A DNA stretch of 64,000 nt, taken from assembly GCA_007745635.1 (NCBI GenBank), contig CP036272.1, positions 5,664,816 through 5,728,815 of the forward strand, written 5' to 3'. The notes beneath the pieces were generated by a model. That model made no database searches. It saw only the letters and a program-made list of their open reading frames with translations, and had not been told where the DNA came from. The DNA comes from Stieleria bergensis. Its GTDB lineage: Bacteria > Planctomycetota > Planctomycetia > Pirellulales > Pirellulaceae. Shown here piece after piece: positions 44,873 to 54,079 of the stretch. Made by a program: the position numbers and the translations under genes. Position 1 is the stretch's first letter. Each line of letters opens with the position of its first letter.

Positions 44873-45684
44873 GCACCATCAAGACCAAACCGGCAGCCAG
44901 CCTGGCCAGCAAGCTGATGCAAGGCGCCGCCACAGTGGTCCCGCTGATGATTGTGGCGCTGCTGATCCTGCCCGTCTGGCAAGCGTTGGTCATGGTCATG
45001 GACTGGCCACCGGCCGTGCTGCCGTCTCCCAAACTGGTCTTTGAGGCGATGTACTCCACGCGAGCCTTGCTGATCGGAGGCATGCTGACGACCGGAGCTG
45101 CGGCTGCGACGGGGTTGCTCGCCGCGATCGTTGTCGGAACGTCGCTCGGTCTCCTCTTTTCGCAATCAGCCCGACTGCGTCTGGCACTGTTCCCCTACAT
45201 GATTTTCCTGCAAACGGTCCCCATCATCGCGATCGCCCCGCTACTGATCATTTGGAGCGGCTATCAGTTTCGCTCCGTCGTGATTGTCACCGTGATTGTG
45301 GCCTTGTTTCCGATTACCAACAGTGTCACAACCGGGCTGATCACACTGCGCAAGCAATGGGAGGACTTGTTCATTCTGTATGGTGCCAGCCGCTACAAAA
45401 AGCTGCTGCGTCTGCAGATTCCCAATGCGATTCCCTACCTGGTTTTGGGAACGAAAAACAGCACGGGACTAGCTGTGATCGGGGCCATTGTGGCGGAGTT
45501 TTTCGTCGGCTCCGGTGCCAGCTACAAGGGTTTAGGAGCCTTAATGACCAAGTGGCAGGGCGCGATCAAGACCCCGGAAGTGGTTGCTGCTTTGTTTGCC
45601 TCCACCTTGCTGGGATTGATTTTATTCGCCGCCGTGGAATTGATTTCTCGCACACTGCTGCGGCGTTGGCTCGACAAGGACTAG
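44869..45684 (+). CDS. ABC transporter permease (SsuC/TauC/ThiX type)
   Basis: 271 residues. Six predicted membrane segments from about residue 22 onward. The family EAA-type loop is present in YGASRYKKLLRLQIPNAIPYL, and LGTKNSTGLAVIGAIVAEFF is typical of the BPD_transp_1 family. The start overlaps the ATPase stop by 4 bp, so ATPase and permease are translated together. lhgO, ATPase and permease form a three-gene operon. Substrate unknown; an organic acid or pyrimidine precursor could be taken up, but no binding protein helps to choose. Confidence 0.92.
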   Translation: MSTIKTKPAASLASKLMQGAATVVPLMIVALLILPVWQALVMVMDWPPAVLPSPKLVFEAMYSTRALLIGGMLTTGAAAATGLLAAIVVGTSLGLLFSQSARLRLALFPYMIFLQTVPIIAIAPLLIIWSGYQFRSVVIVTVIVALFPITNSVTTGLITLRKQWEDLFILYGASRYKKLLRLQIPNAIPYLVLGTKNSTGLAVIGAIVAEFFVGSGASYKGLGALMTKWQGAIKTPEVVAALFASTLLGLILFAAVELISRTLLRRWLDKD

Positions 45685-45818
45685 TCGTCAACCAAAAAAA
45701 CTGCACAAACGGTACTCGAATGGACGAAAGACAACGAAAGCATTTGCACTTGTTTGGCAGTCAACTTCCTTGCACTAGATCGACATCAATTGATTGCCCG
45801 CCATCGATGTGAGAGCCC

Positions 45819-46694
45819 GTGACAAACTATAAGCTATTTGCAACCGGACAGACTGAGTCGCCTTCGCTGCGCGTTGGCTCTCGCTTGGGTAAGTATCGAA
45901 TCATGAAACGGCTTGGCGAAGGCGGATTTGCCACCGTCTATGCCGCCAACGATACCATCGAAGGGCGACAAGTCGCGCTAAAGATTCCTGAGGAACGCTT
46001 CACGAGCAACAATCAGTGTCTCGACAGCCTGCTGCGCGAAGTTCGAATTCTGGCAAAACTTGACCATCCGTCCATCGTGCAGCTCAAGGATGCTCAGTTC
46101 TATGGCGACCGTTTTGTCATGGTCTTCCCGCTCGGTGGAGAATCGCTGCTCGATCGGCTAACCCGCCGCATGGCGCGCGCCAGCGCGGTCGATTATGCCT
46201 TGCAAATGATTGATGCCGTCGCTTACGCGCATCAACACAAAATCTTGCACCGTGACATCAAGCCAGAGAACTTGATCCTGTTCCCCGATCAGACGATTCG
46301 CTTGGGCGATTTTGGCTTGGCTCGCGTGCAAGTCGGTCGGCACGAGATGTCCGGCAGCGGCACTCTGGGCTACATGGCTCCTGAACAGGCCATGGGGCAT
46401 CCCAGTTACCGCAGCGATGTCTTCTCGCTCGGCCTGGTCTTGTACCGTTTGCTGGCGGGTGAATTGCCCGAGTATCCATTTGAATCGCCACTGCCAGGTT
46501 ACAACCGGTTGCGACGTGGATTGGCGGCGGACTTTGTCGCGGCGATTCGGAAAGCAGTGGATCCGGCACCCAACAAACGTTTTCGCGATGCAGTGGCCAT
46601 GAAGAATGCGATCGCCTCGATTCGCACGCCACTGATTTGTGGAAGCATTCCGTCGAAACTGCGTGTGACGTCAAGCACTCGCCGTGCGGCTTAG
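45819..46694 (+). CDS. soluble Ser/Thr protein kinase
   Basis: 291 residues starting at a GTG. Nearly the whole protein is the kinase domain. G-loop GEGGFATV (33-40), invariant Lys55 in VALKIPE, catalytic loop ILHRDIKPENLIL (HRD 144-146), DFG at 164-166 in LGDFGLARV, and YMAPEQ (186-190) in the activation segment. The RD kinase type suggests activation-loop phosphorylation. It has no transmembrane helix, PASTA or other sensor domain, so it differs from the membrane-bound Pkn type. It stands alone after the ABC operon. Its end has in-frame repeated stop codons (see the repeat at 46686). Confidence 0.93.
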   Translation: MTNYKLFATGQTESPSLRVGSRLGKYRIMKRLGEGGFATVYAANDTIEGRQVALKIPEERFTSNNQCLDSLLREVRILAKLDHPSIVQLKDAQFYGDRFVMVFPLGGESLLDRLTRRMARASAVDYALQMIDAVAYAHQHKILHRDIKPENLILFPDQTIRLGDFGLARVQVGRHEMSGSGTLGYMAPEQAMGHPSYRSDVFSLGLVLYRLLAGELPEYPFESPLPGYNRLRRGLAADFVAAIRKAVDPAPNKRFRDAVAMKNAIASIRTPLICGSIPSKLRVTSSTRRAA

Positions 46695-46721
46695 CGGGCG
46701 GCTTAACGGGCGGCTTAAAAG
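46686..46721 (+). repeat. 12-bp tandem repeat carrying three in-frame stop codons
   Basis: GCG GCT TAG CGG, GCG GCT TAA CGG, GCG GCT TAA AAG (46686-46697, 46698-46709, 46710-46721). The unit encodes the last two residues and stop of the kinase, so stops in the kinase frame occur at 46692, 46704 and 46716. Confidence 0.92.
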
Positions 46722-46722
46722 G

Positions 46723-46759
46723 CCTCTGACCGGCCACCTCTGACCGGCCCCTCTGACCG
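46723..46759. repeat. 13-bp tandem repeat, almost 3 copies
   Basis: CCTCTGACCGGCC at 46723-46735 and 46737-46749, then CCTCTGACCG at 46750-46759. It follows directly after the stop-codon repeat of the kinase gene. Confidence 0.85.
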
Positions 46760-46849
46760 TGACAGGCCGTCAACATTGTCGCCTCTTGTCCCTAGTCCCG
46801 TTGGTCCCAGAGACTATGATAGCGGCTTGCTTTCCGCTCACGCTGCCAG

Positions 46850-48415
46850 TTGGCAGCCTTCTCTCGCACGCTCCAACCGGGGATCGTCTCTGTGGTTTCT
46901 TGTTTCTCTCGTTTGCTGCCCGTCCGCTTCAACCTGATCTTGGTTCTGCTGGGAATCACTCTGCCGGTCTGGCAAGACGCCGCCGCTCAATTACGCTCAA
47001 CAAGTCAGGCTTCAGATCAAGCGCCGCTGAATGTGCTGATGATTGCCGTCGATGACTTGGCATGCACGCTGGGCTGTTATGGAGACCCGATCGCACAGAC
47101 ACCGCATCTGGATCGCCTCGCTGGCAGCGGGGTTTGTTTTTTGAACGCTTACAATCAGCTTCCACTGTGCAACCCAACACGTGCCTCACTGATGACGGGA
47201 CTGCGTCCCGATCAGATTGGTGTCTACGACCTGGATCGACACTTCCGCGACGAGGTGCCCAACGCGGTGACGATCCCACAAGCCTTTCAGGGTGGCGGTT
47301 ACTGGGCTGGGCGAGTTGGAAAGATCTATCATTACAACGTACCGGCCTCGATCGGCACCGATGGCTTTGATGATCCGCCCAGCTGGAATCAGACCGTCAA
47401 CCCAATCGGTCGCGATAAATCTCAAGAGCAGTTGATCTTCAATGCTGAGCCTCACCGCAAGATCAGTGCAGCGTTATCCTGGCTGGCAGCCGAAGGCAAA
47501 GACGAAGAGCAGACCGATGGCATGATTGCCACCGAAGCGATCCGATTGCTAAAAGAGCATCGCGACGAGCCCTTCTTTCTGGCCGCAGGTTTCTTTCGAC
47601 CCCACACGCCTTACGTGGCACCCAAGAAATACTTTGACATGTATCCCTTGGAATCGATCCACCTGCCATTCGCACCGGCAAATGATCGAGATGACATTCC
47701 CGTCGCAGCCTTCGCCCACAACTGCCCCGTCCCCAATTACGGCCTAGACGAACTAACACTTCGCAAAGCCATCCAGGCTTACTATGCCTGTGTCTCGTTC
47801 ATCGACGCACAGGTCGGACGCATGCTCGACGAACTTGAATCACAGGGACTGGCTGACCGAACCATTGTGGTTTTCTGGAGCGACCATGGCTATCACCTGG
47901 GTGAACATGGTGGCATCTGGCAGAAACGAACACTGTTCGAACAGGCGGCACGCTCGCCCATGATCATTCGCATGCCCAACGCAAAGGGCAATGGACAAGT
48001 CTGTCGGCGGATCGTTGAATTCGTGGACTTGTACCCAACACTCGGTGCTCTAGCCAATTTGAAAGACACGCCTGCCGAACTGCCTGGACGTGATTTAACG
48101 CCGCTGTTGAATGAGCCCACAAAGACCTGGCACGGCCGAGCGATCACTCAAGTGCTGCGACCGGCAGATGATCGCCTCAAGCAACCTGTGATGGGCTGCA
48201 GCATTCGCACGCAGAAGTATCGCTACACCGAATGGGCCCAAGGAGAGCAGGGCAGGGAACTGTACGACCATCACAGCGACCCATTGGAGTTCCATAATCT
48301 GGCGGTCGATCCGAGTGATCAAGATCAGGCGGTGATCAAACGTCTGCAGAGAGAGTTGCGGAAACATGCCAGTGGAAAAGAGCCCACCGGACCGGTCAAT
48401 CCGGCCCGACTTTGA
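46850..48415 (+). CDS. sulfatase (iduronate-2-sulfatase-like), exported
   Basis: 521 residues from a TTG at 46850, or 507 from a GTG at 46892; no ATG is in frame before the signal peptide. The hydrophobic stretch [13 protein letters not shown] ending AAA (about residues 29-46) is the export signal. Catalytic domain: [20 protein letters not shown] (metal-binding Asp pair), the formylglycine motif [11 protein letters not shown] (Cys107 to be oxidised by an FGE enzyme) and [16 protein letters not shown] (metal-binding Asp/His). [15 protein letters not shown] near the end is typical. The closest named relative is iduronate-2-sulfatase (the VGKIYH step after the core). It removes sulfate esters from carbohydrate polymers, a hallmark of marine planctomycetes. 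A formylglycine-generating enzyme is not in the window. Confidence 0.92.
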   Translation: MAAFSRTLQPGIVSVVSCFSRLLPVRFNLILVLLGITLPVWQDAAAQLRSTSQASDQAPLNVLMIAVDDLACTLGCYGDPIAQTPHLDRLAGSGVCFLNAYNQLPLCNPTRASLMTGLRPDQIGVYDLDRHFRDEVPNAVTIPQAFQGGGYWAGRVGKIYHYNVPASIGTDGFDDPPSWNQTVNPIGRDKSQEQLIFNAEPHRKISAALSWLAAEGKDEEQTDGMIATEAIRLLKEHRDEPFFLAAGFFRPHTPYVAPKKYFDMYPLESIHLPFAPANDRDDIPVAAFAHNCPVPNYGLDELTLRKAIQAYYACVSFIDAQVGRMLDELESQGLADRTIVVFWSDHGYHLGEHGGIWQKRTLFEQAARSPMIIRMPNAKGNGQVCRRIVEFVDLYPTLGALANLKDTPAELPGRDLTPLLNEPTKTWHGRAITQVLRPADDRLKQPVMGCSIRTQKYRYTEWAQGEQGRELYDHHSDPLEFHNLAVDPSDQDQAVIKRLQRELRKHASGKEPTGPVNPARL

Positions 48416-48728
48416 ATGATCAACGGGAGGATCGAATTCAGCGCAGAGCGTTGATGCAATGCCGCTTGGGTAACCGCGTGATGGGCTACCGCTCTTTTGC
48501 GGATTCTCTGTTCTGTGGATTCTCTGTTCTGTGGATTCACTGTTCAGGTCCCTTGCCCCTCTTGTCAAACGACCTGAACAGTTCTGCACATGGCTTTTCA
48601 GCCGGCCCCGTATTGGTTCAGTCGAATGGATTCCACTGACACCGTTACTACTGGATCCCAGTCTTGGGATCGCTTGAGTTCGCCAACTCAGTCGCGACTT
48701 CGATCGCTGGCCCCGACGATCCATCGCC
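48416..48728. other. intergenic region between convergent genes
   Basis: 313 bp between the converging sulfatase and LuxR-type genes. The only feature recognised is the tandem repeat at 48501-48548. Confidence 0.4.
48501..48548. repeat. 16-bp tandem repeat, about 3 copies
   Basis: GGATTCTCTGTTCTGT at 48501-48516 and 48517-48532, with a decayed third copy GGATTCACTGTTCAGG at 48533-48548. It lies between convergent gene ends. Confidence 0.88.
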
Positions 48729-49502
48729 CTAGAGACTGGAGCTTTCAGAGAAAGCCGAGTACATCGCAGGCTTTGCAACTACCGGGGCCGAACTGGGACT
48801 GGGAGTGTCGATGCGAAATTCCGCTTGTCCTTGGTTGGACTCTGGAAAGATGACATCGTACAAGCCGCCCAAGATGACCACGCGAGTCATTTCAGCTGTG
48901 CTGCGAACGCCCAGTTGGCGATACGCTTTTTGACGCTCGCGTTCAATGGTCTTGATCGAAACCTTCAGGCGAGTGGCAATCTGCTTGTTGGGTGCCCCTT
49001 CAACAACGTATTGCACAATCTTGCGCTGACGCTCTGGCAATCGGTCAAACAAGCGATGGCAGCGAACGACATCGAATTGGTGAGACACCAAGCTTTCAAG
49101 TTCAATCGCATCGCGAATCGACTGAACGATTTCGCGAACTTCCATACTGCTGAAAGCAGTCACGTGAGCGATGCGAGCGATCGCATCAGCAGCACCATGG
49201 CCGGCGGCTTCGTTGAGCACCAAAACGATTGGTGCCACGACCCCTTTGTCGCCCATCAACTGCTCAATGCTCGACCACTGCTGAATGCGTGGGTCATAGT
49301 CCAACAAGACACAAGCAATGTCTTCACCTGGAACATGTTGACCGATCAGTGCAGTGATCGAAGGAGAGGTCTTGAGTCGATAGTTCTCAGCCGTTGCTGA
49401 CTGACGAACTTTGGCTAGCCAGTTTGCATCCTTGCTTGCCGCGTAAATCACACGTTGCGCGGTGGGTTCCATTCCATACATGTTGTCGTTGTGATTGATC
49501 AT
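48729..49502 (-). CDS. LuxR-type regulator with receiver-like N-terminus
   Basis: 257 residues. Residues 15-135 look like a receiver domain: VIYAASKDANWLAKV (beta1), IACVLLDYDPRI (candidate phospho-Asp68 or 70), PIVLVLNEAAGHGA (beta4), VTAFSSMEVREIVQSIRDAI (beta5-alpha5). The conserved acidic pair of beta1 and the Lys of beta5 are not seen, so it may be a pseudo-receiver. Residues 152-215 are a clear LuxR/FixJ helix-turn-helix: LPERQRKIVQYVVEGAPNKQ, then IATRLKVSIKTIERERQKAY. The C-terminal 40 residues are disordered. It is divergent from the Gfo gene at 340 bp. No cognate kinase is adjacent; the kinase at 18 kb is not linked. Target genes unknown. Confidence 0.85.
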   Translation of the reverse strand: MINHNDNMYGMEPTAQRVIYAASKDANWLAKVRQSATAENYRLKTSPSITALIGQHVPGEDIACVLLDYDPRIQQWSSIEQLMGDKGVVAPIVLVLNEAAGHGAADAIARIAHVTAFSSMEVREIVQSIRDAIELESLVSHQFDVVRCHRLFDRLPERQRKIVQYVVEGAPNKQIATRLKVSIKTIERERQKAYRQLGVRSTAEMTRVVILGGLYDVIFPESNQGQAEFRIDTPSPSSAPVVAKPAMYSAFSESSSL

Positions 49503-49841
49503 CTATTCGTCACTTTCCCAGGTCATTGGAGTAAAAAATGAACGGCCTGCGGGCTGACCCGCACAGGTGTTTGGAGGTTGCATCGGTCTCTATGAGCAAT
49601 CCCCCTCAGTCGCCGCGACGGCGTGTCTTGCGCAGACGTGGTTCACACTTGCGTGATGCAAACAGCGTGAAACACACCGGCGTGGCCTACGCACTAAAAG
49701 TCCACATTCCCAAGCAGTTTCAATCTTGAACCTGCCATATTCGGGTGAATGATCCGACGGTTGACCCTAAACGGCTGCGCCAGCTACGCTGACCGTTCCC
49801 ATTGGTACCTCTTTGTCACTGAAGAAATATTTTTCAATCAC
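49503..49841. other. divergent LuxR/Gfo intergenic region
   Basis: 339 bp between divergent genes. A short open frame at 49538-49729 is Arg/Ser-rich with no recognisable features and I do not count it as a gene. No operator-like palindrome could be supported. Confidence 0.4.
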
Positions 49842-50990
49842 ATGCACATTTCCAAATCTGTCGTTGTCGGCACGGGCTTCATTGGTCCTATTCACGTAGA
49901 AGCGCTCCGCCGTTGTGGGGTGCAAGTCATGGGTATCATTGGTTCCACACCTGAAAAGTCCCTCACCGCCGCACGCGATTTGGGCTTACCCACGCGACTG
50001 ACTTCCCTCAGTCAAGTCTTGCAAGACCCTGACGTGGATTGCGTGCACCTGACCACTCCCAATGCATTGCACTTTTCACAAGCCAAGGCGGTGATCGAAG
50101 CTGGCAAACACGTGCTCTGTGAAAAACCGCTGGCGGTTTCCAGCGACCAGTCAGCGCAGCTGGTGCAGCTTGCCTCGCAAGCCAACGTTGCCGCCGGAGT
50201 CGCTTACAACATCCGCTTCTATCCTCTGTGCCAGGAAGCAGCCGCTCGCGTGCAAGATGGCAGTCTGGGCAACGTCATCCACGTGCAAGGGTCCTACGTC
50301 CAAGACTGGCTGCTGTATCCAGAGGACTACAACTGGCGCGTGAGTGCAAAAGAGGGTGGCCCCTTACGAGCGGTGGCCGACATTGGCACCCACTGGCTGG
50401 ACCTGATTCAGTTCATCACGGGCAAGAAGGTCAGCAAAGTCCTGGCGGACTTGCACACGGTTTACCCTATCCGGCAGCGGCCGATCGGTGGAGCGGAAAC
50501 GTTCTCCGGCAGCAACGCCCCGCGTGAAACGGAACCGGTGGACGTCAACACCGATGACTGTGGATCAGTCTTGCTGAAATTCGAGGACGGCACGCCGGGC
50601 AACCTGTGGGTCTCACAAACCACCGCCGGCCGCAAGAACTGCTTGCGTTTTGAAGTCGCCGGCAGCGATCAGGCGCTCTGCTTCAACAGCGAGACACCTA
50701 ATGAGCTTTGGATTGGCCATCGCAATCAGGCCAACCAAGCCTTGCTACGCGACCCCGCATTGCTCTCATCTCAGGCCGCCAACAAGTCATCCTATCCTGG
50801 TGGGCACAACGAAGGGTTTCCAGATGCTTTCAAACAGCTGTTCAGGGCCTTTTATCAGTACATCGAAGCAGGCGACTTCAGTGCTCCGGCCAGCTTTCCC
50901 AGCTTCGCCGACGGACATCGTGAAGTCAGCCTTTGTGAAGCCATTTTGACCAGCCATCAGCAACAACGCTGGGTGGATGTCAACGCCTAA
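49842..50990 (+). CDS. Gfo/Idh/MocA family oxidoreductase
   Basis: 382 residues from the ATG at 49842; a start 31 codons earlier would add a poorly conserved segment. N-terminal Rossmann domain [20 protein letters not shown] (residues 5-24). The family EKP motif is present in [20 protein letters not shown] and the C-terminal substrate side in [20 protein letters not shown] (catalytic His in the DIGTHWLD motif). It oxidises or reduces a sugar or inositol derivative with NAD(P). No transporter or isomerase gene is adjacent. It is one of many paralogues expected in this type of genome. Substrate unknown. Confidence 0.92.
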   Translation: MHISKSVVVGTGFIGPIHVEALRRCGVQVMGIIGSTPEKSLTAARDLGLPTRLTSLSQVLQDPDVDCVHLTTPNALHFSQAKAVIEAGKHVLCEKPLAVSSDQSAQLVQLASQANVAAGVAYNIRFYPLCQEAAARVQDGSLGNVIHVQGSYVQDWLLYPEDYNWRVSAKEGGPLRAVADIGTHWLDLIQFITGKKVSKVLADLHTVYPIRQRPIGGAETFSGSNAPRETEPVDVNTDDCGSVLLKFEDGTPGNLWVSQTTAGRKNCLRFEVAGSDQALCFNSETPNELWIGHRNQANQALLRDPALLSSQAANKSSYPGGHNEGFPDAFKQLFRAFYQYIEAGDFSAPASFPSFADGHREVSLCEAILTSHQQQRWVDVNA

Positions 50991-51040
50991 GCCCGATGGC
51001 AATCACCAAGGCAGCAGAGAAGCGAGCGCAGGTGAGCGAA

Positions 51041-51808
51041 TCAGCGTCGGCGCCGAGAACGAACACAGGCCATTAGACTCGCGAGGCAGAAAATGGAAAG
51101 CGACGTGGGCTCTGGAACCATTGGACCTGGAGAGGGAGTCTCAGAATCCGCTTGGTAGAACGAGACGTGCGAGAGACCATGAGGCAAATTGCTGAAGGTG
51201 AACTGCGTTACGTTATCAAGTCCCTGAAACGCGAACACTGAAAACTCGGAACTAGCTTTCAAGCTGACAACCCAATCTCCGGACAAACCGGTCCCGCCGC
51301 TCCCGTTGTTGACGACAAAGTCAATGACACCGGATTTTTCGTTGCCCGCGTCTGTAACCGTGAGACCTCCAGATCCACCGCTGAATTGCCCCGATCCTTC
51401 CGTGTCGTATTTCCCCCGGTAACTCCACTGTGTATCAGAATCGAAGAATACGGCTTGTGCACTCTTCTCAATGTAGTTGTATTCGGGGATTGTTGTTTGA
51501 GGATCAGGGTTCGCTTCCGTAAACATGCCACCACTCGTGATGGAGAACTTTTTCAAATTCTTCTTATCACTGTCCAAGCTGATCATCGGTAGCGGGTCGA
51601 CGCCATCAGTTCCGTTGTTTAGGTAACCCAGCAGCGGTTCACCACTGTCCGAAGCGTCATTGCCATCGATGTAACCATGGAAGAAGACAGCGTCGGTGGC
51701 ACCGTCACCGTTGGCGGTCAGATTGCCTATGAACCCGGCGCGTGCGCTCTGAACCGGCAGCATCAGTGCCAGCAGCATGATCGCCAATGTGCCGGTGCAA
51801 AATCTCAT
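51041..51808 (-). CDS. exported PEP-CTERM protein
   Basis: 255 residues from the ATG at 51808, which has GAAGAGA just upstream; a start 17 codons earlier is less likely. Signal peptide at 1-24 (LALMLPVQSARA). The body is Gly/Ser/Asp-rich and has no recognised domain. Its C-terminal end has the sorting signal VPEPTSLSIFCLASLMACV followed by a basic tail (RSRRRR). Exosortase and other EPS-type genes are not in the window, so this is a solitary target protein. A surface or exopolysaccharide-linked role is usual for this type of protein but not shown. It is convergent with the Gfo oxidoreductase gene. Confidence 0.88.
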   Translation of the reverse strand: MRFCTGTLAIMLLALMLPVQSARAGFIGNLTANGDGATDAVFFHGYIDGNDASDSGEPLLGYLNNGTDGVDPLPMISLDSDKKNLKKFSITSGGMFTEANPDPQTTIPEYNYIEKSAQAVFFDSDTQWSYRGKYDTEGSGQFSGGSGGLTVTDAGNEKSGVIDFVVNNGSGGTGLSGDWVVSLKASSEFSVFAFQGLDNVTQFTFSNLPHGLSHVSFYQADSETPSPGPMVPEPTSLSIFCLASLMACVRSRRRR

Positions 51809-52474
51809 GGTTGTCTCTTCGTGCAGGTCTCCGCGTAAGACCTGTATGGTTGGTTGCATCTTCCCCGCGACGCAGCGGTCAACCAGTTTCTTTGCAAAAC
51901 CGGCAATACCACTTCAAAATCGAACGCGGGAGAAATCCCCACGTACACAACAAACATCTCCACACACCTCGCACTGCACCCCTCAATCACAGGGTCTCAA
52001 ATCCAGCGTGCTGGTAAACGGCGTAATCTCGGGTAGATCCCGCGTCGTCCTAGTGCCATTCTCCCCGATCTGGCTGCCACGTCAATCGTCAAACGAGGAA
52101 TTCCCGGAATCTTTACTACACCCATCAGACCAGACAACCAGCCTCCACAAGCAACCCCAGCCAATGATCCCTTAAGAGCGTCTTGAGGTCGAATCCACCC
52201 CCTTTGATTGGCCTAAGAATAAACGCAATCGACCAGAGACATGCGACCGAACGCCCGCCCAGAATTCGCCCAGCCACCCAAAAATGCGCCCGCCCAGGCA
52301 ACAGCGGCTGTCCACGGTGAATTCCTCGGATGAATCCCCTGTCGGATCAGGGGCGACGCGCTAGAGAGCGTGCGTTTGCCTTTCGCCGGCAAACCGCTGG
52401 CAAGTGCCATGCGGCTGTGCTTTCCCGGTTTGTCTCGTCAATCGTTTTCATGCTTGCCGGAGCAACGGCATTGA
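51809..52474. other. 666-bp region upstream of the PEP-CTERM gene, with hairpins after the sigma factor
   Basis: No credible gene. Close to the end of the sigma factor gene are short hairpins: CCCCTG/CAGGGG (52336-52353) and GTTTGCC/GGCAAAC (52374-52394), with a weaker ACGCGCT/AGCGTGCGT type symmetry between. They may form the terminator of the sigma factor gene on the minus strand. The remaining sequence shows nothing I can support. Confidence 0.45.
52336..52394 (-). terminator. hairpin cluster downstream of the sigma factor gene
   Basis: CCCCTG-TCGGAT-CAGGGG (52336-52353) and GTTTGCC-TTTCGCC-GGCAAAC (52374-52394), 80-140 bp after the stop codon. No strong T tract is present, so the call is inferred from position. 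Confidence 0.4.
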
Positions 52475-54079
52475 TTAATCGAAGAAGCCGCTGAGCTTTG
52501 CGTTCTTCGGATCGTCACTCAGTTTTTTGAGTGCTCGGCGTTCCAATTGGCGCACACGTTCGCGTGAGATCTGAAAGACCTGGGCGATATCGGCCAAGGT
52601 GTAATCGTGACCATCCCCCAATCCAAAGCGCATCTTCACGATCTCTCGTTCGCGCCAGTTGAGCTTCTCGTCCAACACGCGTCTGAGGTGTTTACGAAGC
52701 ATGCGATGATCAACTTCTTCGTCGGGCCGCGATTCCGATTCATTGGCGATCAGGTCACCGAGTTCGTGATCTTGATCTCGACCGATTTGCGACTGCAAGC
52801 TGGACGGATTCTGGATGATCCGCATGATCGATTCAGCTTGTTCGGTGGTCGTTTCGGCTGCCTTGGCGATCTCTTCTTCCGACGGGCCGCGACCGAGTTC
52901 GTGCCGCAGCTGCGAATCGATGCGTCGCATGCGGTTGATCTCAGGGGTCACGTGAGAGGGCACTCGAATCGTCCGCCCTTGGTCACAAACTGCGCGGCTA
53001 ATGGCCTGGCGAATCCACCACGTCGCGTAGGTGCAGAATTTAAAGCCGCGTTGGTATTCGAATTTTTCAACCGCTCGAATCAGCCCTGCGTTCCCTTCTT
53101 GGATCAAATCCAGAAACGCGACGCCGCGTTTGCGATAGCGTTTGGCGATTGAAACGACCAGTCGCAAGTTTGCTTCGCAGAGTTCGTTCTTTGCCATTTC
53201 AAACAAGCGATTGGCAGTCTCCATCTTTTCGACCTGACCGCGCAATCCTTTTTCGGAGCGCTGAGCCATTTGCAGCAGCGAGTTGCGTTCTTCGAGATCG
53301 TCTGGATCTTGGCTTCCGGACAATTCGCTCACACGGCGTTGCAGATTGACCAGCGTCTCAAATTGCTCGGTCAGCAATTCTTGGCGCAGTCCAAGCTCTT
53401 CGATCAAGCGAATGGCGCGCTGGCGTCGAGCTCGAATCTGTGCCCAGAGTGCCAAGCAACGACGTTGTGAGGCCCCGGAGACGATTTCCTCGTAGTCTTG
53501 CCGATTCAACTCCAACAGCGCTGCGATGGTTTTCAAGTTGTGTGGCAGACGCCCCACGACTTGGTGTTTTTCCAATCGATCGCTCACAGCCACTTGAATG
53601 ATCCGGTCAAACCGCAGCTCACCTTCTTGCACACGCTGCAGCAAATCGTGGGCATGACGCAGAATGAAATCAGCGCTGAGCAAGCCTTTTCGCACACGCG
53701 TCCGATGGGTGACGATTCGCTTGGCGAGCGAGACTTCTTCCTCGCGGGAAAGCAAGGGAACCTGACTGATCCACGCCAAATAGGCTTGGATCGGATCGTC
53801 CGTCATTTCAGAACTCTCGACGCGCAGGGTTAATAGACCTTCTTCGTCGAGTTCCTCTGAGGAACTGTCGCTTTCTTCTGATTCGCCCTCTTCGAAAGAC
53901 GCATCACCTTCAAGCAATAAGTCATCATCAGCCCCTTCGGCATCCGCCGAGCCTTCGGCGGACTCCTGACCCTCATTATCGGGTTCGGTTTGCGCTTCGA
54001 GTTCTGGATCGCCTTGCAGCACCGCAACGGATTGCGATTCGAAGTTATCTGAGCTGGGTTGTTGAAAATTCGTAGACAT
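52475..54079 (-). CDS. RNA polymerase sigma-70 factor (RpoD-like)
   Basis: 534 residues from the ATG at 54079; an upstream in-frame ATG would add 42 basic residues not typical of the family. Residues 30-90 are a long acidic region (Glu/Asp/Ser). Region 1.2 begins about residue 105 with [20 protein letters not shown]. Region 2 is well conserved: [40 protein letters not shown] (2.1-2.2) and [20 protein letters not shown] (2.3-2.4, -10 recognition). Regions 3 and 4 follow; the helix-turn-helix is [21 protein letters not shown] near the C-terminus, which contacts the -35 box. This is a primary-type (group 1/2) sigma factor; whether it is the housekeeping one cannot be decided from one genome window. 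Confidence 0.93.
   Translation of the reverse strand: MSTNFQQPSSDNFESQSVAVLQGDPELEAQTEPDNEGQESAEGSADAEGADDDLLLEGDASFEEGESEESDSSSEELDEEGLLTLRVESSEMTDDPIQAYLAWISQVPLLSREEEVSLAKRIVTHRTRVRKGLLSADFILRHAHDLLQRVQEGELRFDRIIQVAVSDRLEKHQVVGRLPHNLKTIAALLELNRQDYEEIVSGASQRRCLALWAQIRARRQRAIRLIEELGLRQELLTEQFETLVNLQRRVSELSGSQDPDDLEERNSLLQMAQRSEKGLRGQVEKMETANRLFEMAKNELCEANLRLVVSIAKRYRKRGVAFLDLIQEGNAGLIRAVEKFEYQRGFKFCTYATWWIRQAISRAVCDQGRTIRVPSHVTPEINRMRRIDSQLRHELGRGPSEEEIAKAAETTTEQAESIMRIIQNPSSLQSQIGRDQDHELGDLIANESESRPDEEVDHRMLRKHLRRVLDEKLNWREREIVKMRFGLGDGHDYTLADIAQVFQISRERVRQLERRALKKLSDDPKNAKLSGFFD

Noticed and set aside
48095-48778. 227-codon open frame on the minus strand overlapping the sulfatase end
   Set aside because: It overlaps the conserved sulfatase C-terminus and runs through the tandem repeat; no domain is seen.
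49538-49729. 63-codon open frame in the LuxR/Gfo intergenic region
   Set aside because: Short, Arg/Ser-rich, without a ribosome site or recognised motif.
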